Below are positions 45,156 to 54,256 of a DNA stretch of 64,000 bases, in pieces. Each line of letters begins with the position of its first letter. Position 1 is the first letter of the stretch. Source of the DNA: Ruegeria discodermiae (GTDB lineage: Bacteria > Pseudomonadota > Alphaproteobacteria > Rhodobacterales > Rhodobacteraceae); NCBI RefSeq assembly GCF_030758345.1, contig NZ_JAVAMO010000001.1, positions 248,001 through 312,000 of the forward strand, given 5' to 3'. A model generated the notes under the pieces. The model was not told where the DNA came from, ran no database searches, and saw only the letters and a list, made by a program, of their open reading frames with translations. The position numbers were made by a program, and so were the translations under genes.

Positions 45156-47846
45156 TCAGCTGGCCTTGGCCAGATTGCGCAGCACGTACTGCAGCACGCC
45201 GCCATGTTCGATATATTCGATCTCGGGCGCGGTATCGATCCGGCATTTCAGTGTGATGGTCTTCTCGCTGCCATCGCCATAGGTGATGGTGCAGGGCACG
45301 TCCTGCAGCGGCTCGACACTGTCCAGCCCGTGGATCGAAACGGTTTCATCGCCTTTCAGGCCCAGTGTCTTGCGGGTGTCGCCGCCGGTGAACTCGAACG
45401 GGATCACGCCCATGCCCACCAGGTTGGAGCGGTGGATACGCTCGAAGCTTTCGGCGATCACGGCCTTGACGCCCAGCAGCGCGGTGCCCTTGGCGGCCCA
45501 GTCACGGCTGGAGCCCGCGCCATATTGCTCGCCACCAAACACGACCAGCGGAGTGCCCTGATCCTGATAGGCCATGGCCGCATCATAGATCGAGGTCTGC
45601 GCGCCATCGGGGCCTTTGGTATAGCCGCCCTCGACCCCATCCAGAATCTCGTTCTTGATGCGGATATTGGCGAAAGTGCCGCGCATCATGATCTCGTGAT
45701 TGCCCCGGCGTGAACCGTAGGAGTTGAACTCTCGCGGCTGCACCTGCCGGTCGGTCAGATAAGTCCCCGCCGGGGTGGTGGTGGCAAACGAGCCTGCGGG
45801 CGAGATGTGGTCGGTGGTGACCATGTCGCCGAGAATCAGCAGCACCTTGGCCCCGTCAATGTTCGAGATCGTGCCAGGCTCCGTCCCCATGCCCTGGAAA
45901 TAGGGCGGGTTCTGGATATAGGTCGAGGTCGGCGGCCAGTCATAGGTCTCTGCATCGGTGGTTTCGACCGACTGCCATTTCTCGTCACCTTTGAAGACAT
46001 CGGCGTATTTCGACTGGAACGCGTCGCGGGTCACGGTCTGCTGGACCAGATCGGCGATTTCCTTCTGGGTCGGCCAGATGTCTTTCATAAAGACGTCGTT
46101 GCCGTCCTTGTCGGTGCCAATCGGTTCCGAGGTCAGGTCGATATCCATGGTCCCGGCCAGCGCATAGACCACCACAAGCGGCGGTGAGGCCAGATAGTTG
46201 GCGCGCACATCCGGGCTGATCCGGCCTTCAAAGTTGCGGTTGCCTGATAGGACCGAGGTGGCGACCAGATCGCCTTCGGCAATCGCTTCGGACAGTTCCG
46301 CCTGAATCGGCCCGGAGTTGCCGATACAGGTGGTGCAGCCATAACCCACGAGGTTGAAGCCGACCTTGTCCAGATCTTCCTGCAGGCCAGCCGCCTCAAG
46401 ATAGGCGCTGACAACCTGCGATCCGGGCGCGAGCGAGGTTTTCACCCATGGTTTTCGGTTCAGCCCCAGCGCAGCCGCTTTGCGTGCCACAAGGCCGGCA
46501 CCGATCATCACATAGGGGTTCGAGGTGTTGGTGCAGGACGTGATTGAGGCGATCACCACCTTGCCCGATTCCAGCGTGTAATCTTCGCCTTTTACGGCAA
46601 CTTCCTTGCCCATGGGGCGCTTGAAGGTCTCTGCCATTTCTTTGGTGAAGGCCGCTTTGGCATCGGTCAGCGCCACGTAATCCTGCGGGCGCTTGGGGCC
46701 GGAAATCGCCGGAACGATGGTGCCCATGTCAAGGCTGAGCGTATCGGTGTAGATCGGTGCGTAATGAGCATCGCGCCACAAGCCGTTTTCCTTGGCATAA
46801 GCCTCGACCAGCGCGATGCGGTCTTCGTCACGGCCAGTGTTGCGCAGGTAGCGGATGGTCTCGCCGTCGATTGGGAAGAAGCCACAGGTCGCGCCATATT
46901 CAGGCGCCATATTGGCGATGGTTGCGCGATCCGCCAGCGGCAGACGGTCCAGACCGCTGCCGTAGAATTCGACGAATTTGCCCACGACGCCCTTTTCACG
47001 CAGCATTTCCACGACCTTCAGAACCAGATCGGTCCCGGTGGTGCCCTCGACCAGATCGCCGGTCAGCTCAAAGCCCACAACCTCGGGGATCAGCATCGAG
47101 ATCGGCTGGCCCAGCATCGCGGCCTCGGCCTCGATCCCGCCAACGCCCCAGCCCAGAACCGCGGCGCCATTGACCATGGTGGTGTGGCTGTCGGTGCCCA
47201 CCAGCGTATCGGGATAGGCGACCTCATCCCCGTTCTGGTCGGTATCGGTCCAGACGGTCTGGGCCAGATATTCCAGATTCACTTGATGGCAGATACCGGT
47301 GCCGGGGGGCACAACGCGGAAGTTGTTGAACGCGCTCTGGCCCCATTTCAGGAACTGGTAGCGCTCCATGTTGCGCTCATATTCGCGGTCCACATTCATC
47401 TGGAAGGCGCGCGGGTTGCCGAACTCGTCGATCATGACCGAGTGGTCAATGACCAGATCCACCGGGTTCAACGGGTTGATCTTCTGTGCGTCGCCGCCCA
47501 GGCCCACGATCCCGTCGCGCATCGCCGCCAGATCGACCACCGCCGGAACGCCGGTGAAATCCTGCATCAGGACGCGGGCCGGGCGATAGGCGATCTCGCG
47601 CGGGTTCTTGCCGCCCTGCGCGCCCCATTCACCAAAGGCCCGGATGTCGTCGACCGAGACTGAGAAGCCGTCATCCTCGAACCGCAGCATGTTTTCCAGC
47701 ACCACCTTAAGCGCGGCGGGAAGGCGGGAAAAATCGCCCAGACCGGCATCCTGCGCGGCGGGTATCGAGTAATAGTTGATGGTCTTGCCATTCACGCTCA
47801 GGCTGCGGCGTGTCTTGGCGGTATCCTGTCCAACTTTGATGGGCAT
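45156..47846 (-). CDS. acnA: aconitate hydratase A
   Basis: An 896-aa TCA-cycle enzyme interconverting citrate and isocitrate through a [4Fe-4S] cluster. The cluster cysteines are visible in ASITSCTNTSNP near residue 427 and VGYGCTTCIGNSGP near 500. The swivelling fourth domain is at the C-terminus (SSRDWAAKGTALLGVKAVIAESFERIHRSNLVGMGV). Length and all motifs fit the monomeric AcnA/IRP type. The 230-bp divergent intergenic region holds an inverted repeat that may be regulatory. Confidence 0.97.
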   Translation of the reverse strand: MPIKVGQDTAKTRRSLSVNGKTINYYSIPAAQDAGLGDFSRLPAALKVVLENMLRFEDDGFSVSVDDIRAFGEWGAQGGKNPREIAYRPARVLMQDFTGVPAVVDLAAMRDGIVGLGGDAQKINPLNPVDLVIDHSVMIDEFGNPRAFQMNVDREYERNMERYQFLKWGQSAFNNFRVVPPGTGICHQVNLEYLAQTVWTDTDQNGDEVAYPDTLVGTDSHTTMVNGAAVLGWGVGGIEAEAAMLGQPISMLIPEVVGFELTGDLVEGTTGTDLVLKVVEMLREKGVVGKFVEFYGSGLDRLPLADRATIANMAPEYGATCGFFPIDGETIRYLRNTGRDEDRIALVEAYAKENGLWRDAHYAPIYTDTLSLDMGTIVPAISGPKRPQDYVALTDAKAAFTKEMAETFKRPMGKEVAVKGEDYTLESGKVVIASITSCTNTSNPYVMIGAGLVARKAAALGLNRKPWVKTSLAPGSQVVSAYLEAAGLQEDLDKVGFNLVGYGCTTCIGNSGPIQAELSEAIAEGDLVATSVLSGNRNFEGRISPDVRANYLASPPLVVVYALAGTMDIDLTSEPIGTDKDGNDVFMKDIWPTQKEIADLVQQTVTRDAFQSKYADVFKGDEKWQSVETTDAETYDWPPTSTYIQNPPYFQGMGTEPGTISNIDGAKVLLILGDMVTTDHISPAGSFATTTPAGTYLTDRQVQPREFNSYGSRRGNHEIMMRGTFANIRIKNEILDGVEGGYTKGPDGAQTSIYDAAMAYQDQGTPLVVFGGEQYGAGSSRDWAAKGTALLGVKAVIAESFERIHRSNLVGMGVIPFEFTGGDTRKTLGLKGDETVSIHGLDSVEPLQDVPCTITYGDGSEKTITLKCRIDTAPEIEYIEHGGVLQYVLRNLAKAS

Positions 47847-47887
47847 CTGATGGCCTCCCTCTCAATTGCGGTGGATTGCGGGATTCG

Positions 47888-47907
47888 CTGATGGGTATCT
47901 GCATCAG
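47888..47907. promoter_or_regulatory. inverted repeat upstream of acnA
   Basis: CTGATG (47888-47893) and CATCAG (47902-47907), 8 bp apart, about 40 bp before the acnA start and 170 bp before the DUF1223 gene. It could be an operator. The rest of 47847-48076 shows no further clear signal. Confidence 0.3.
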
Positions 47908-48076
47908 GCAGGATCACACTTCAAGGATCAAGCGACCAGATGCAGCATTTTTGTATACCATGGCACACAAATTTGCCAATGGGGAGATGCCGCTCACCGA
48001 TTTTCAAGAATCCTTGATTCGTCAAACCGCGCGCGGGCCGCTAGATCGAAAGGAGCAAAAAGCCGAAAGCCTTATC

Positions 48077-48778
48077 ATGAAAACCCTGACCGCCAGCCTT
48101 GCCATTCTGTTCACCAGCCTCGCCGCCCCGCTTGTGGCCGGGGAAAACCCTGTGGTGGTGGAACTTTATACCTCGCAAGGCTGTTCCTCGTGCCCGCCAG
48201 CGGATGCGATGATGCACAAGCTGGCCAAGCGTGACGATGTGATCGGGCTGGCGCTGCATGTGGATTACTGGGACTATATCGGCTGGAAGGACGAATATGC
48301 TGATCCTGCCCATACCAAACGCCAGCAGGGCTACGCGCGCAGCGGCGGGCGGACGATGATCTATACCCCACAGATGATCGTTGCCGGGCAGGAGGATGTG
48401 GTCGGCGCCCGCGAAGGGGAACTGATGGGCCTGATTGAGGCGCATCGTGCCGCGCCCGACACGGCGATGGTTACCGCAACGCGGGAGGGCGATGCCGTGT
48501 CGATCTCGGTCGCCCCTTATGAAGGTGCTGCGCAGGGGACCTATATGGTGCAGCTGGTGCGCTATACGCCGATGAAGCACGCCTCGATCCGGCGGGGCGA
48601 GTTGGCGGGGCACGAACTGGATTATGCCAATGTGGTCGAGAGCTGGGATCAGGTCGGGCAGTGGGACGGGGCTGGACCTGTTGAATTGAACGCCGCGCTT
48701 GCGGGCGATCTGCCCGCCGTTGTGCTGGTTCAGGCCGCCGGGCATGGCCCGATCGTGGCAGCGACGCGGGTCGACTAA
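48077..48778 (+). CDS. DUF1223 secreted thioredoxin-like protein
   Basis: A 233-aa protein with a signal peptide (MKTLTASLAILFTSLAAPLVAG) and a DUF1223 domain of thioredoxin-like fold. The N-terminal VELYTSQGCSSCPPADAMM holds the CxxC (C-S-S-C) near residue 36, and LHVDYWDYIGWKDEYA near 60 and TPQMIVAGQ near 97 are typical. The function of the family is unknown; a periplasmic redox role is inferred. The reading frame is open upstream, but only ATG 48077 starts a signal peptide. It is next to acnA in many Rhodobacteraceae. Confidence 0.85.
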   Translation: MKTLTASLAILFTSLAAPLVAGENPVVVELYTSQGCSSCPPADAMMHKLAKRDDVIGLALHVDYWDYIGWKDEYADPAHTKRQQGYARSGGRTMIYTPQMIVAGQEDVVGAREGELMGLIEAHRAAPDTAMVTATREGDAVSISVAPYEGAAQGTYMVQLVRYTPMKHASIRRGELAGHELDYANVVESWDQVGQWDGAGPVELNAALAGDLPAVVLVQAAGHGPIVAATRVD

Positions 48779-48782
48779 GGGC

Positions 48783-49697
48783 TCAGGCGTCCTGCACGCC
48801 CAGCCCGTACCAGGGCTTCCAGCGGCGGTGAATCCAGAACCACTGGCCCATATGCTGGCGCACCTGCGCCTCAAGATCATCATTGATGTATTGCGTCATG
48901 GTTTTGGGGTCGGAATGGGGAACGGGCTCGTTCAGCACGATCTCGAAATCCGCGCCATTGGGCTGGCGGATGGCATAACAGGGGATCATCACCGCTTTGT
49001 ATTTCATCGCCAGTTCGGCATTCAGCACCGAGGTGACGGCAGGCTTGCCAAAGAACATCAGCTCCTCGCCACCATGGGCGTGCAGGTCTGAAACGATGGC
49101 GATGATGCCGCCCTTTTTCAGCGAGCGTACCATTTCCATCATGCCGCGGCGTCCCTGTTCGAACATCGGCTCGCCGGTGCGCAGGAAGGCATCGACATAG
49201 GCGTCGTTGAAATAGGGATTGGCCATGCGGCGATAGAGGCAGCCAATGGGCTTGCCGTTGCGCGATTGCAGGGCGATCCGCGCCGCCAGGTAATGGCCGA
49301 AGTGAGCGGTGATCATCATCACCGGCTTGCCCTCGGCCAGCGCTGTCTCGAAGGCGGCGATGCCGGGGCCGCTGACCTTGGCGTTTTTCTGGCGCTCGGT
49401 GAACTCCTCGGGTGAGAAATGTTCCATAATGGCGCGCCCGGCATTGTCGGGCACGGCGCTGCAGATGCGCTTGAGCTCCGCTTCGGGCAGGTCCGGGCAG
49501 ACCAGATTGAGGTTGTTTTCGACCCGTTTGCGAAAGCCCACCAGCGGCGAGACCGCCCGCGTGATGCGCCCCATCGCCGCCAGTCTGGCTTCATATGGCA
49601 ACAACCGCAGGCCTGCGATCATGGCCTGAAGGAACAGGTTCGCGACATAATATCCGGCCAGTTTGGATTTGCTCAGTTCCGACTTTTCTGCGGGCAT
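48783..49697 (-). CDS. LpxL/HtrB-like lysophospholipid acyltransferase with altered active site
   Basis: A 304-aa member of the LpxL/LpxM (HtrB) acyltransferase family, which adds secondary acyl chains to lipid A at the inner membrane. Visible are an N-terminal membrane segment (about residues 18-33), the block FGHYLAAR, then GCLYRRMANPYFNDAYV near 147, and the C-terminal WFWIHRRWK typical of the family. The catalytic HxxxxD/E motif reads H132-F-G-H-Y-L137, so the acidic residue is replaced by Leu. It may use another residue or be inactive. It stands alone. Confidence 0.82.
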   Translation of the reverse strand: MPAEKSELSKSKLAGYYVANLFLQAMIAGLRLLPYEARLAAMGRITRAVSPLVGFRKRVENNLNLVCPDLPEAELKRICSAVPDNAGRAIMEHFSPEEFTERQKNAKVSGPGIAAFETALAEGKPVMMITAHFGHYLAARIALQSRNGKPIGCLYRRMANPYFNDAYVDAFLRTGEPMFEQGRRGMMEMVRSLKKGGIIAIVSDLHAHGGEELMFFGKPAVTSVLNAELAMKYKAVMIPCYAIRQPNGADFEIVLNEPVPHSDPKTMTQYINDDLEAQVRQHMGQWFWIHRRWKPWYGLGVQDA

Positions 49698-49803
49698 CCT
49701 GCCGTCTCATCGCCTGTTTCTTTTGTTCGATCAAACATATAGACCCGAACTCGCGATCACAAGCGTCACGAATGGCGCGCCGGAGGTCGTCTGGCGGCTG
49801 CGC

Positions 49804-50901
49804 TCAGCCGTCTTCCTCCTCCTCGTCGGGGGACAGCAGCGTCAGGCCGCCCTCCTGTTCCAGCGTGCGGATGGCGGCGACAATGGCGGTCATGGCCTGT
49901 TCACCGGCGGCCTGCTTGACCTTGCCTTTCTCGGCCATCTCCTCGCGCAGGGCATCGGCCATGCGGCTGGTCATGTTGCTGAGCAGGAATTCCGCAGTGC
50001 TGACATCATCGGGCTCACTGGCCGCCACCAATGCGGTCACCAGCACGTCCTGCTCGACCGCGCGCGCCACGGTGGTGGCATCCTTGGGGGCGATACGCCG
50101 GGCGATATCGGCAAAGGTGAACAGAACCTTGCGCACGCAGGTGGCGAAATCGGAATCCTCTTCGTCGAGCGCCGTCAGCACCTGATCGCGGGTGGCGGAT
50201 GGGGATTGATTGAGTATTTCCCCGACCCGCTTTTCGGGCCGGTCTTCGAAGGCGGTGGGCGGGCGTGTCTCGGACTGCGCCAGCAGCGCGCGACCGATCC
50301 GGTCCACCGCGTCGGGCGAGATATGGGTGGTGCGCGAAATCGCGTAGGTGATCCGGCGTGCGACCGGGCCGGGCAGCAGGCCCAGCAACTCGGCGGCCTT
50401 GGGCGTGTCGAGCTTTGACAGCAGCACGGCGGCCACTTCGGTGCTTTCGCTCTGGGCGAAACCGGCCAGTTCTGCCGCATCGAGTTTGCGCAGCTTCGGC
50501 CAGGGATCACCGGTCTGCTGCACGCCAGCAGCGCGGCGCAGGCGCGCGGCGGTGCCGGGAGCGATCTTGCCATCCATCGCGGTGAGCGCATCTGCGATAC
50601 CATGCGGGAAGGACAGGCCAACCCCCTCAAGCGCCTCGACAAATTCATGCGCCACCGCGTCCAGCGTCAAGCGGTCGATCAGACCCATGCCCGCCATCTG
50701 ATGGGTCAGGATTTCCTGCAGATCTTCCGGCAGGTCCTCAATCGGGATATCGGCCCCTTCGGTCAGCAAAAGCCGCACGATCACGGCGGCCTTTTCGCGC
50801 CCGTCCAGTCGGCGCGGCACCCGCTTATCGGACGGCGCGTACGCCGCGCCGGGTTCCACAGTGTTCATGCCAAGCGGCATCAAGGCGGTATCGTGCTGCA
50901 T
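49804..50901 (-). CDS. orphan FliG-like flagellar motor switch protein, degenerate
   Basis: A 365-aa protein with the three-part FliG layout. The N-terminal part is about residues 33-110 (REKAAVIVRLLLTEGADI). The middle part is about 140-235 (SESTEVAAVLLSKLDTPKAAELLGLLP, where FliG has EHPQ). The C-terminal part is about 255-350 (VRKVLFTFADIA ... VEQDVLVTALVAAS, NMTSRMADALREEM). FliG has FxFEDL and a charged DDR segment that produces torque; here it is FTFADI and APKDA, and the middle EHPQ is ESTE. No other flagellar gene is nearby. It may be a second FliG for another motor, or have lost its motor role. Confidence 0.75.
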   Translation of the reverse strand: MQHDTALMPLGMNTVEPGAAYAPSDKRVPRRLDGREKAAVIVRLLLTEGADIPIEDLPEDLQEILTHQMAGMGLIDRLTLDAVAHEFVEALEGVGLSFPHGIADALTAMDGKIAPGTAARLRRAAGVQQTGDPWPKLRKLDAAELAGFAQSESTEVAAVLLSKLDTPKAAELLGLLPGPVARRITYAISRTTHISPDAVDRIGRALLAQSETRPPTAFEDRPEKRVGEILNQSPSATRDQVLTALDEEDSDFATCVRKVLFTFADIARRIAPKDATTVARAVEQDVLVTALVAASEPDDVSTAEFLLSNMTSRMADALREEMAEKGKVKQAAGEQAMTAIVAAIRTLEQEGGLTLLSPDEEEEDG

Positions 50902-50970
50902 CTGTCCGCGTCATCCATTGAGGTCTGTCGCGGACAGGATAGGTCAGGGGGCGTAAAGAAACCCTGAAAC

Positions 50971-51516
50971 TCAGTAGCTGTAAGTCAGCCCGGTGCGGAT
51001 GGCATCGCGCAACGAGACCTCGGCCCAGCTGCCTTCACCGCCACGCGCCTTGATCTCGCGCCATTGAGCGACGGCCAGATCGGTCTTGCCTTCTTCGACA
51101 AAACCCTGCGCCATATAGCTGCGCGCCAGAAGATTGTCGGGATTGGCGTCGATCGCCTGCTCATAGAACATGTTGGCTAGGTCGATCTCGCCCATCTTGC
51201 GATAGGTGAATCCCCAATAGGTCAGGACCCGGTCATCCTGCTGATCGCGCATCTCGGACAAGGCGGTCTGCGCGTGCTCATACTGCCCATTATAGGCCAG
51301 TTCCCGCACCGCGTCATACAGCGAGTCATCGCTGAAATTGGTTTTGTTCGGTTTCAGGCACCGACCCGCATTCTTATCCCAGACGCGACCAAACAGGCAT
51401 TTGCGGGTGGTGTTGGTGGGCTTGGGAGGGTTTGAGCCGCTGCCTGCGGCCAATCCGGCATGGGGCATTGCAACATAGCTGGGCAGCGCAAGCGCCACGG
51501 CGAGAAGGATACGCAT
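50971..51516 (-). CDS. secreted TPR protein with C-x2-G-x-V-W-D-x5-C motif
   Basis: A 181-aa protein with a signal peptide ending near residue 24. It then has the segment CLFGRVWDKNAGRC near 40 and a helical tetratricopeptide domain (about 70-165: AYNGQYEHAQTALSEM, YWGFTYRKMGEIDLANMFYEQAIDANPDN, YMAQGFVEEGKTDLAVAQWREI). It is probably periplasmic. The same Cys/Trp segment occurs in the small protein encoded just upstream on the same strand. Confidence 0.78.
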   Translation of the reverse strand: MRILLAVALALPSYVAMPHAGLAAGSGSNPPKPTNTTRKCLFGRVWDKNAGRCLKPNKTNFSDDSLYDAVRELAYNGQYEHAQTALSEMRDQQDDRVLTYWGFTYRKMGEIDLANMFYEQAIDANPDNLLARSYMAQGFVEEGKTDLAVAQWREIKARGGEGSWAEVSLRDAIRTGLTYSY

Positions 51517-51622
51517 CGGGAGACTCCTAATAACAAATCAACTTGGAACCAAGGTAGTGCATTTCATCAAAAGTGAAGCACCAGAATTGATCCCGGTGCT
51601 TCAAACTAAGGTGAGGTCTCTG

Positions 51623-51787
51623 TCAGCTATTTACAATAGGGGCGCAGCTCTGGCTGTCAGCGTCCCAGACTGTTCCGGGCGCACAGGACTGGGTTTGCTG
51701 GTCATGGCCATAATTGCAGCCCATCGCCAGCGCCAGGCCGGGCGCAAGGCTCAGCACGGTTGCGGTCATGATGATGCGGAGTTTCAT
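51623..51787 (-). CDS. small secreted cysteine-rich protein
   Basis: A 54-aa protein: a signal peptide (MKLRIIMTATVLSLAPGLALA) and a short mature part with four cysteines and the motif CAPGTVWDADSQSC. The ATG follows GGAAGGAGCGC, a strong ribosome site, so despite its size it is likely a real gene. It shares the C-x2-G-x-V-W-D-x5-C motif with the TPR protein 106 bp downstream on the same strand. No function is known. Confidence 0.65.
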   Translation of the reverse strand: MKLRIIMTATVLSLAPGLALAMGCNYGHDQQTQSCAPGTVWDADSQSCAPIVNS

Positions 51788-51907
51788 GGTCGCGCTCCTT
51801 CCCTGTATCGCAGTTACGAGGCGACCATAACATCTTTTGGGCGACTTGTCGCGGGCTGGTCGCGGGACCGCCGGTATCGGCCGATCCGGGCTGGGGCGAG
51901 CGCAGCG

Positions 51908-51931
51908 GTCACCGCCGGTATTGGCGGTGAC
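51908..51931 (-). terminator. hairpin after the methyltransferase gene
   Basis: GTCACCGCC (51908-51916) pairs with GGCGGTGAC (51923-51931) around a 6-nt loop, 14 bp past the methyltransferase stop. It is a 9-bp perfect stem without a U tract. Confidence 0.5.
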
Positions 51932-51944
51932 ACGCCTGAAATCA

Positions 51945-52694
51945 TCAGGCCACGGGCGCCGGGCGGGCCGAGAACACAACGCATTGCGGGTTGCGCAGCC
52001 ATTCAGCATAGCGCGTGCGCAGGTCAGGGCGCGAATAGGGCAGGTCGCATGCCTGCCAATCAAAGCTCTGCAGACCGGCATCCGTCAGATTCGGTTCCAG
52101 CACATCGCGGGTCCAGCGCCAGATTGGACAGCTGAATTCGCCGATACGCATGTGGCTTTCGGGGCCGTCGCTGAAGGTGATATGAACCCCTTCTTCGGCC
52201 TGTGCCGCAGAATGATCCGCGTTGGGGTCAATATCGGGGTTCAGGGTCACCATCGCGCAGGTCGCGTTCGGCTTCATATGACGGGCAATGAACCGACCCA
52301 TGCCGCTGATGGCCTCGGGCGAGTCGGCGTAATGCAGGACATAAAGCCCGGTGACGATGTCGGCCTGCGGCAGTTTGAGCGTCGATTTCCGCAGATCCGC
52401 CTGAACGAAGCGGATGCGTTCCCGCATGTGCAGCGGCAGCACCTTGCGCTGATCTCCCGCGCGTTTCAGCATTTCGCGCGAGATATCGACGCCGATCACC
52501 GATTTCGCGCCCATCTCAAGCAGCTTCCAACCCAGCCGCCCGTCGCCGCAGCACAGGTCGATCACGGTCTTGCCGTTTGGGTCCCCAATCGTCTCCATCA
52601 GCGTATGGGTGGCGAAGAGGTCGCGGTCGTGCTGGTCTGCGGCCCGGACCTCCGTGTTCAGATATGCTTCGGTGTTGTGGTTGAAATACGCCAT
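51945..52694 (-). CDS. class I SAM-dependent methyltransferase
   Basis: A 249-aa methyltransferase with motif I VIDLCCGDGRLGWKLLEMGAK near residue 44, motif II VIGVDIS near 65, and the VTGLYVLHYADSPEAISG loop near 115. The fold is the common Methyltransf_11/25 type acting on a small molecule. ATG 52694 follows AAGGGG. The frame is open upstream to 52775 but the extension is Arg-rich and without a ribosome site. The substrate is unknown. It stands alone between purB and the small secreted protein gene. Confidence 0.82.
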   Translation of the reverse strand: MAYFNHNTEAYLNTEVRAADQHDRDLFATHTLMETIGDPNGKTVIDLCCGDGRLGWKLLEMGAKSVIGVDISREMLKRAGDQRKVLPLHMRERIRFVQADLRKSTLKLPQADIVTGLYVLHYADSPEAISGMGRFIARHMKPNATCAMVTLNPDIDPNADHSAAQAEEGVHITFSDGPESHMRIGEFSCPIWRWTRDVLEPNLTDAGLQSFDWQACDLPYSRPDLRTRYAEWLRNPQCVVFSARPAPVA

Positions 52695-52863
52695 GGCTTT
52701 GTGCCCCTTCTTCGTGCGAGTGTCGCGTCTCAGATGGCGAGGCGGGGCGCAATCACAAGGCGCGCGCATCCGCATGAAGAAGGTTTAACACTGCAGCAAT
52801 GAAACCTGCAGATGACGGGCCGTGCACCGAGTCGAGAAGGTGGCCCAACCCGATGCTTATGTT

Positions 52864-54168
52864 CTAGTCTTTGAAGACCCGTTTGAAGATCGTGTCGACA
52901 TGTTTGGTGTGATAGCCCAGATCGAATTTTTCTTCGATCTCGTCTGGGCTTAGCGCCGCCGTCACATTCGCGTCGCCCAGCAGTTCGGTCTTGAAATCCT
53001 TGCCTTCTTCCCAGACCTTCATCGCGTTGCGCTGCACCAGCTTGTAAGCGTCCTCGCGGCTGACACCGGCCTGGGTCAGGGCCAGCAATACGCGTTGGCT
53101 CATCACCAGGCCGCGGAACTTGTTCATATTGGCGATCATGTTTTCTGGGTAGACCACCAGCTTATCGATAACGCTCGTCAGGCGTGCCAGCGCGAAATCG
53201 AGCGTGATCGTCGCATCAGGGCCGATATTGCGCTCGACAGAGCTGTGAGAGATGTCGCGTTCGTGCCAGAGCGCCACGTTTTCCATCGCCGGAACAACCG
53301 CCATGCGCACCAGACGGGCCAGACCGGTCAGGTTCTCGGTCAGGACCGGGTTGCGCTTGTGCGGCATCGCTGACGAACCCTTTTGGCCTTTTGAGAAGAA
53401 TTCCTCGGCCTCCAGTACTTCGGTGCGCTGCATGTGGCGGATTTCGGTGGCCACGTTTTCGATGGACGAGGCCACAACGCCGAGCGCGGCAAAGAAGGCG
53501 GCATGCCGGTCGCGCGGGATCACCTGCGTGCTGATCGGTTCCGGCTCAAGGCCCAGCTTGGCGCAGACATGTTCCTCGACCGCTGGATCGATATTGGCGA
53601 AGGTGCCGACCGCGCCGGAGATTGCGCCGGTTGCGATCTCATAGCGGGCTTTCTCCAGCCGGTTCAGGTTGCGGTCCATCTCGGCATAGAAACGGGCGAA
53701 GGTCAGACCCATCGTGGTGGGCTCGGCATGGATACCATGGCTGCGGCCGATACGCACCGTGTCTTTATGCTCATAAGCGCGTCGCTTCAGGGCGGCGAGC
53801 AGCCCTTTCATATCCTCGATCAGGATATCTGCGGCGCGGGTGAGCTGGACGTTGAAACAGGTGTCCAGCACGTCGGAAGAGGTCATGCCCTGATGCACAA
53901 AACGCGCCTCGTCGCTGCCCACATGTTCGGCCAGATGGGTCAAGAAGGCGATCACGTCATGCTTGGTCACCGCTTCGATCTCGTCAATGCGGGCCACGTC
54001 AAATTCCACATCCTTGGCTTTCCAGACGGCCTCGGCATTCTCGCGCGGGATCACGCCCAGATCGGCCATCGCATCGCAGGCATGCGCCTCGATCTCGTAC
54101 CAGATGCGGAACTTGGTCTCGGGCGACCAGATGGCGACCATATCGGGACGGGAATAACGCGGGATCAT
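52864..54168 (-). CDS. purB: adenylosuccinate lyase
   Basis: A 434-aa fumarase-superfamily lyase acting twice in purine synthesis: SAICAR to AICAR plus fumarate, and adenylosuccinate to AMP plus fumarate. The signature GSSAMPHKRNP lies near residue 262 with the catalytic Ser loop. RIGRSHGIHAEPTTMG near 140 carries the conserved His. ATG 54168 is used; a GTG four codons upstream is possible. Length is normal. Confidence 0.96.
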   Translation of the reverse strand: MIPRYSRPDMVAIWSPETKFRIWYEIEAHACDAMADLGVIPRENAEAVWKAKDVEFDVARIDEIEAVTKHDVIAFLTHLAEHVGSDEARFVHQGMTSSDVLDTCFNVQLTRAADILIEDMKGLLAALKRRAYEHKDTVRIGRSHGIHAEPTTMGLTFARFYAEMDRNLNRLEKARYEIATGAISGAVGTFANIDPAVEEHVCAKLGLEPEPISTQVIPRDRHAAFFAALGVVASSIENVATEIRHMQRTEVLEAEEFFSKGQKGSSAMPHKRNPVLTENLTGLARLVRMAVVPAMENVALWHERDISHSSVERNIGPDATITLDFALARLTSVIDKLVVYPENMIANMNKFRGLVMSQRVLLALTQAGVSREDAYKLVQRNAMKVWEEGKDFKTELLGDANVTAALSPDEIEEKFDLGYHTKHVDTIFKRVFKD

Positions 54169-54256
54169 TGGCAGCGGCACCTTTTTGTGATTGGCATGCG
54201 GATACGGGGCGGGTCATAGACCCGTGATGACGCGCGGACAAGGCAGGAGAGTGGAT

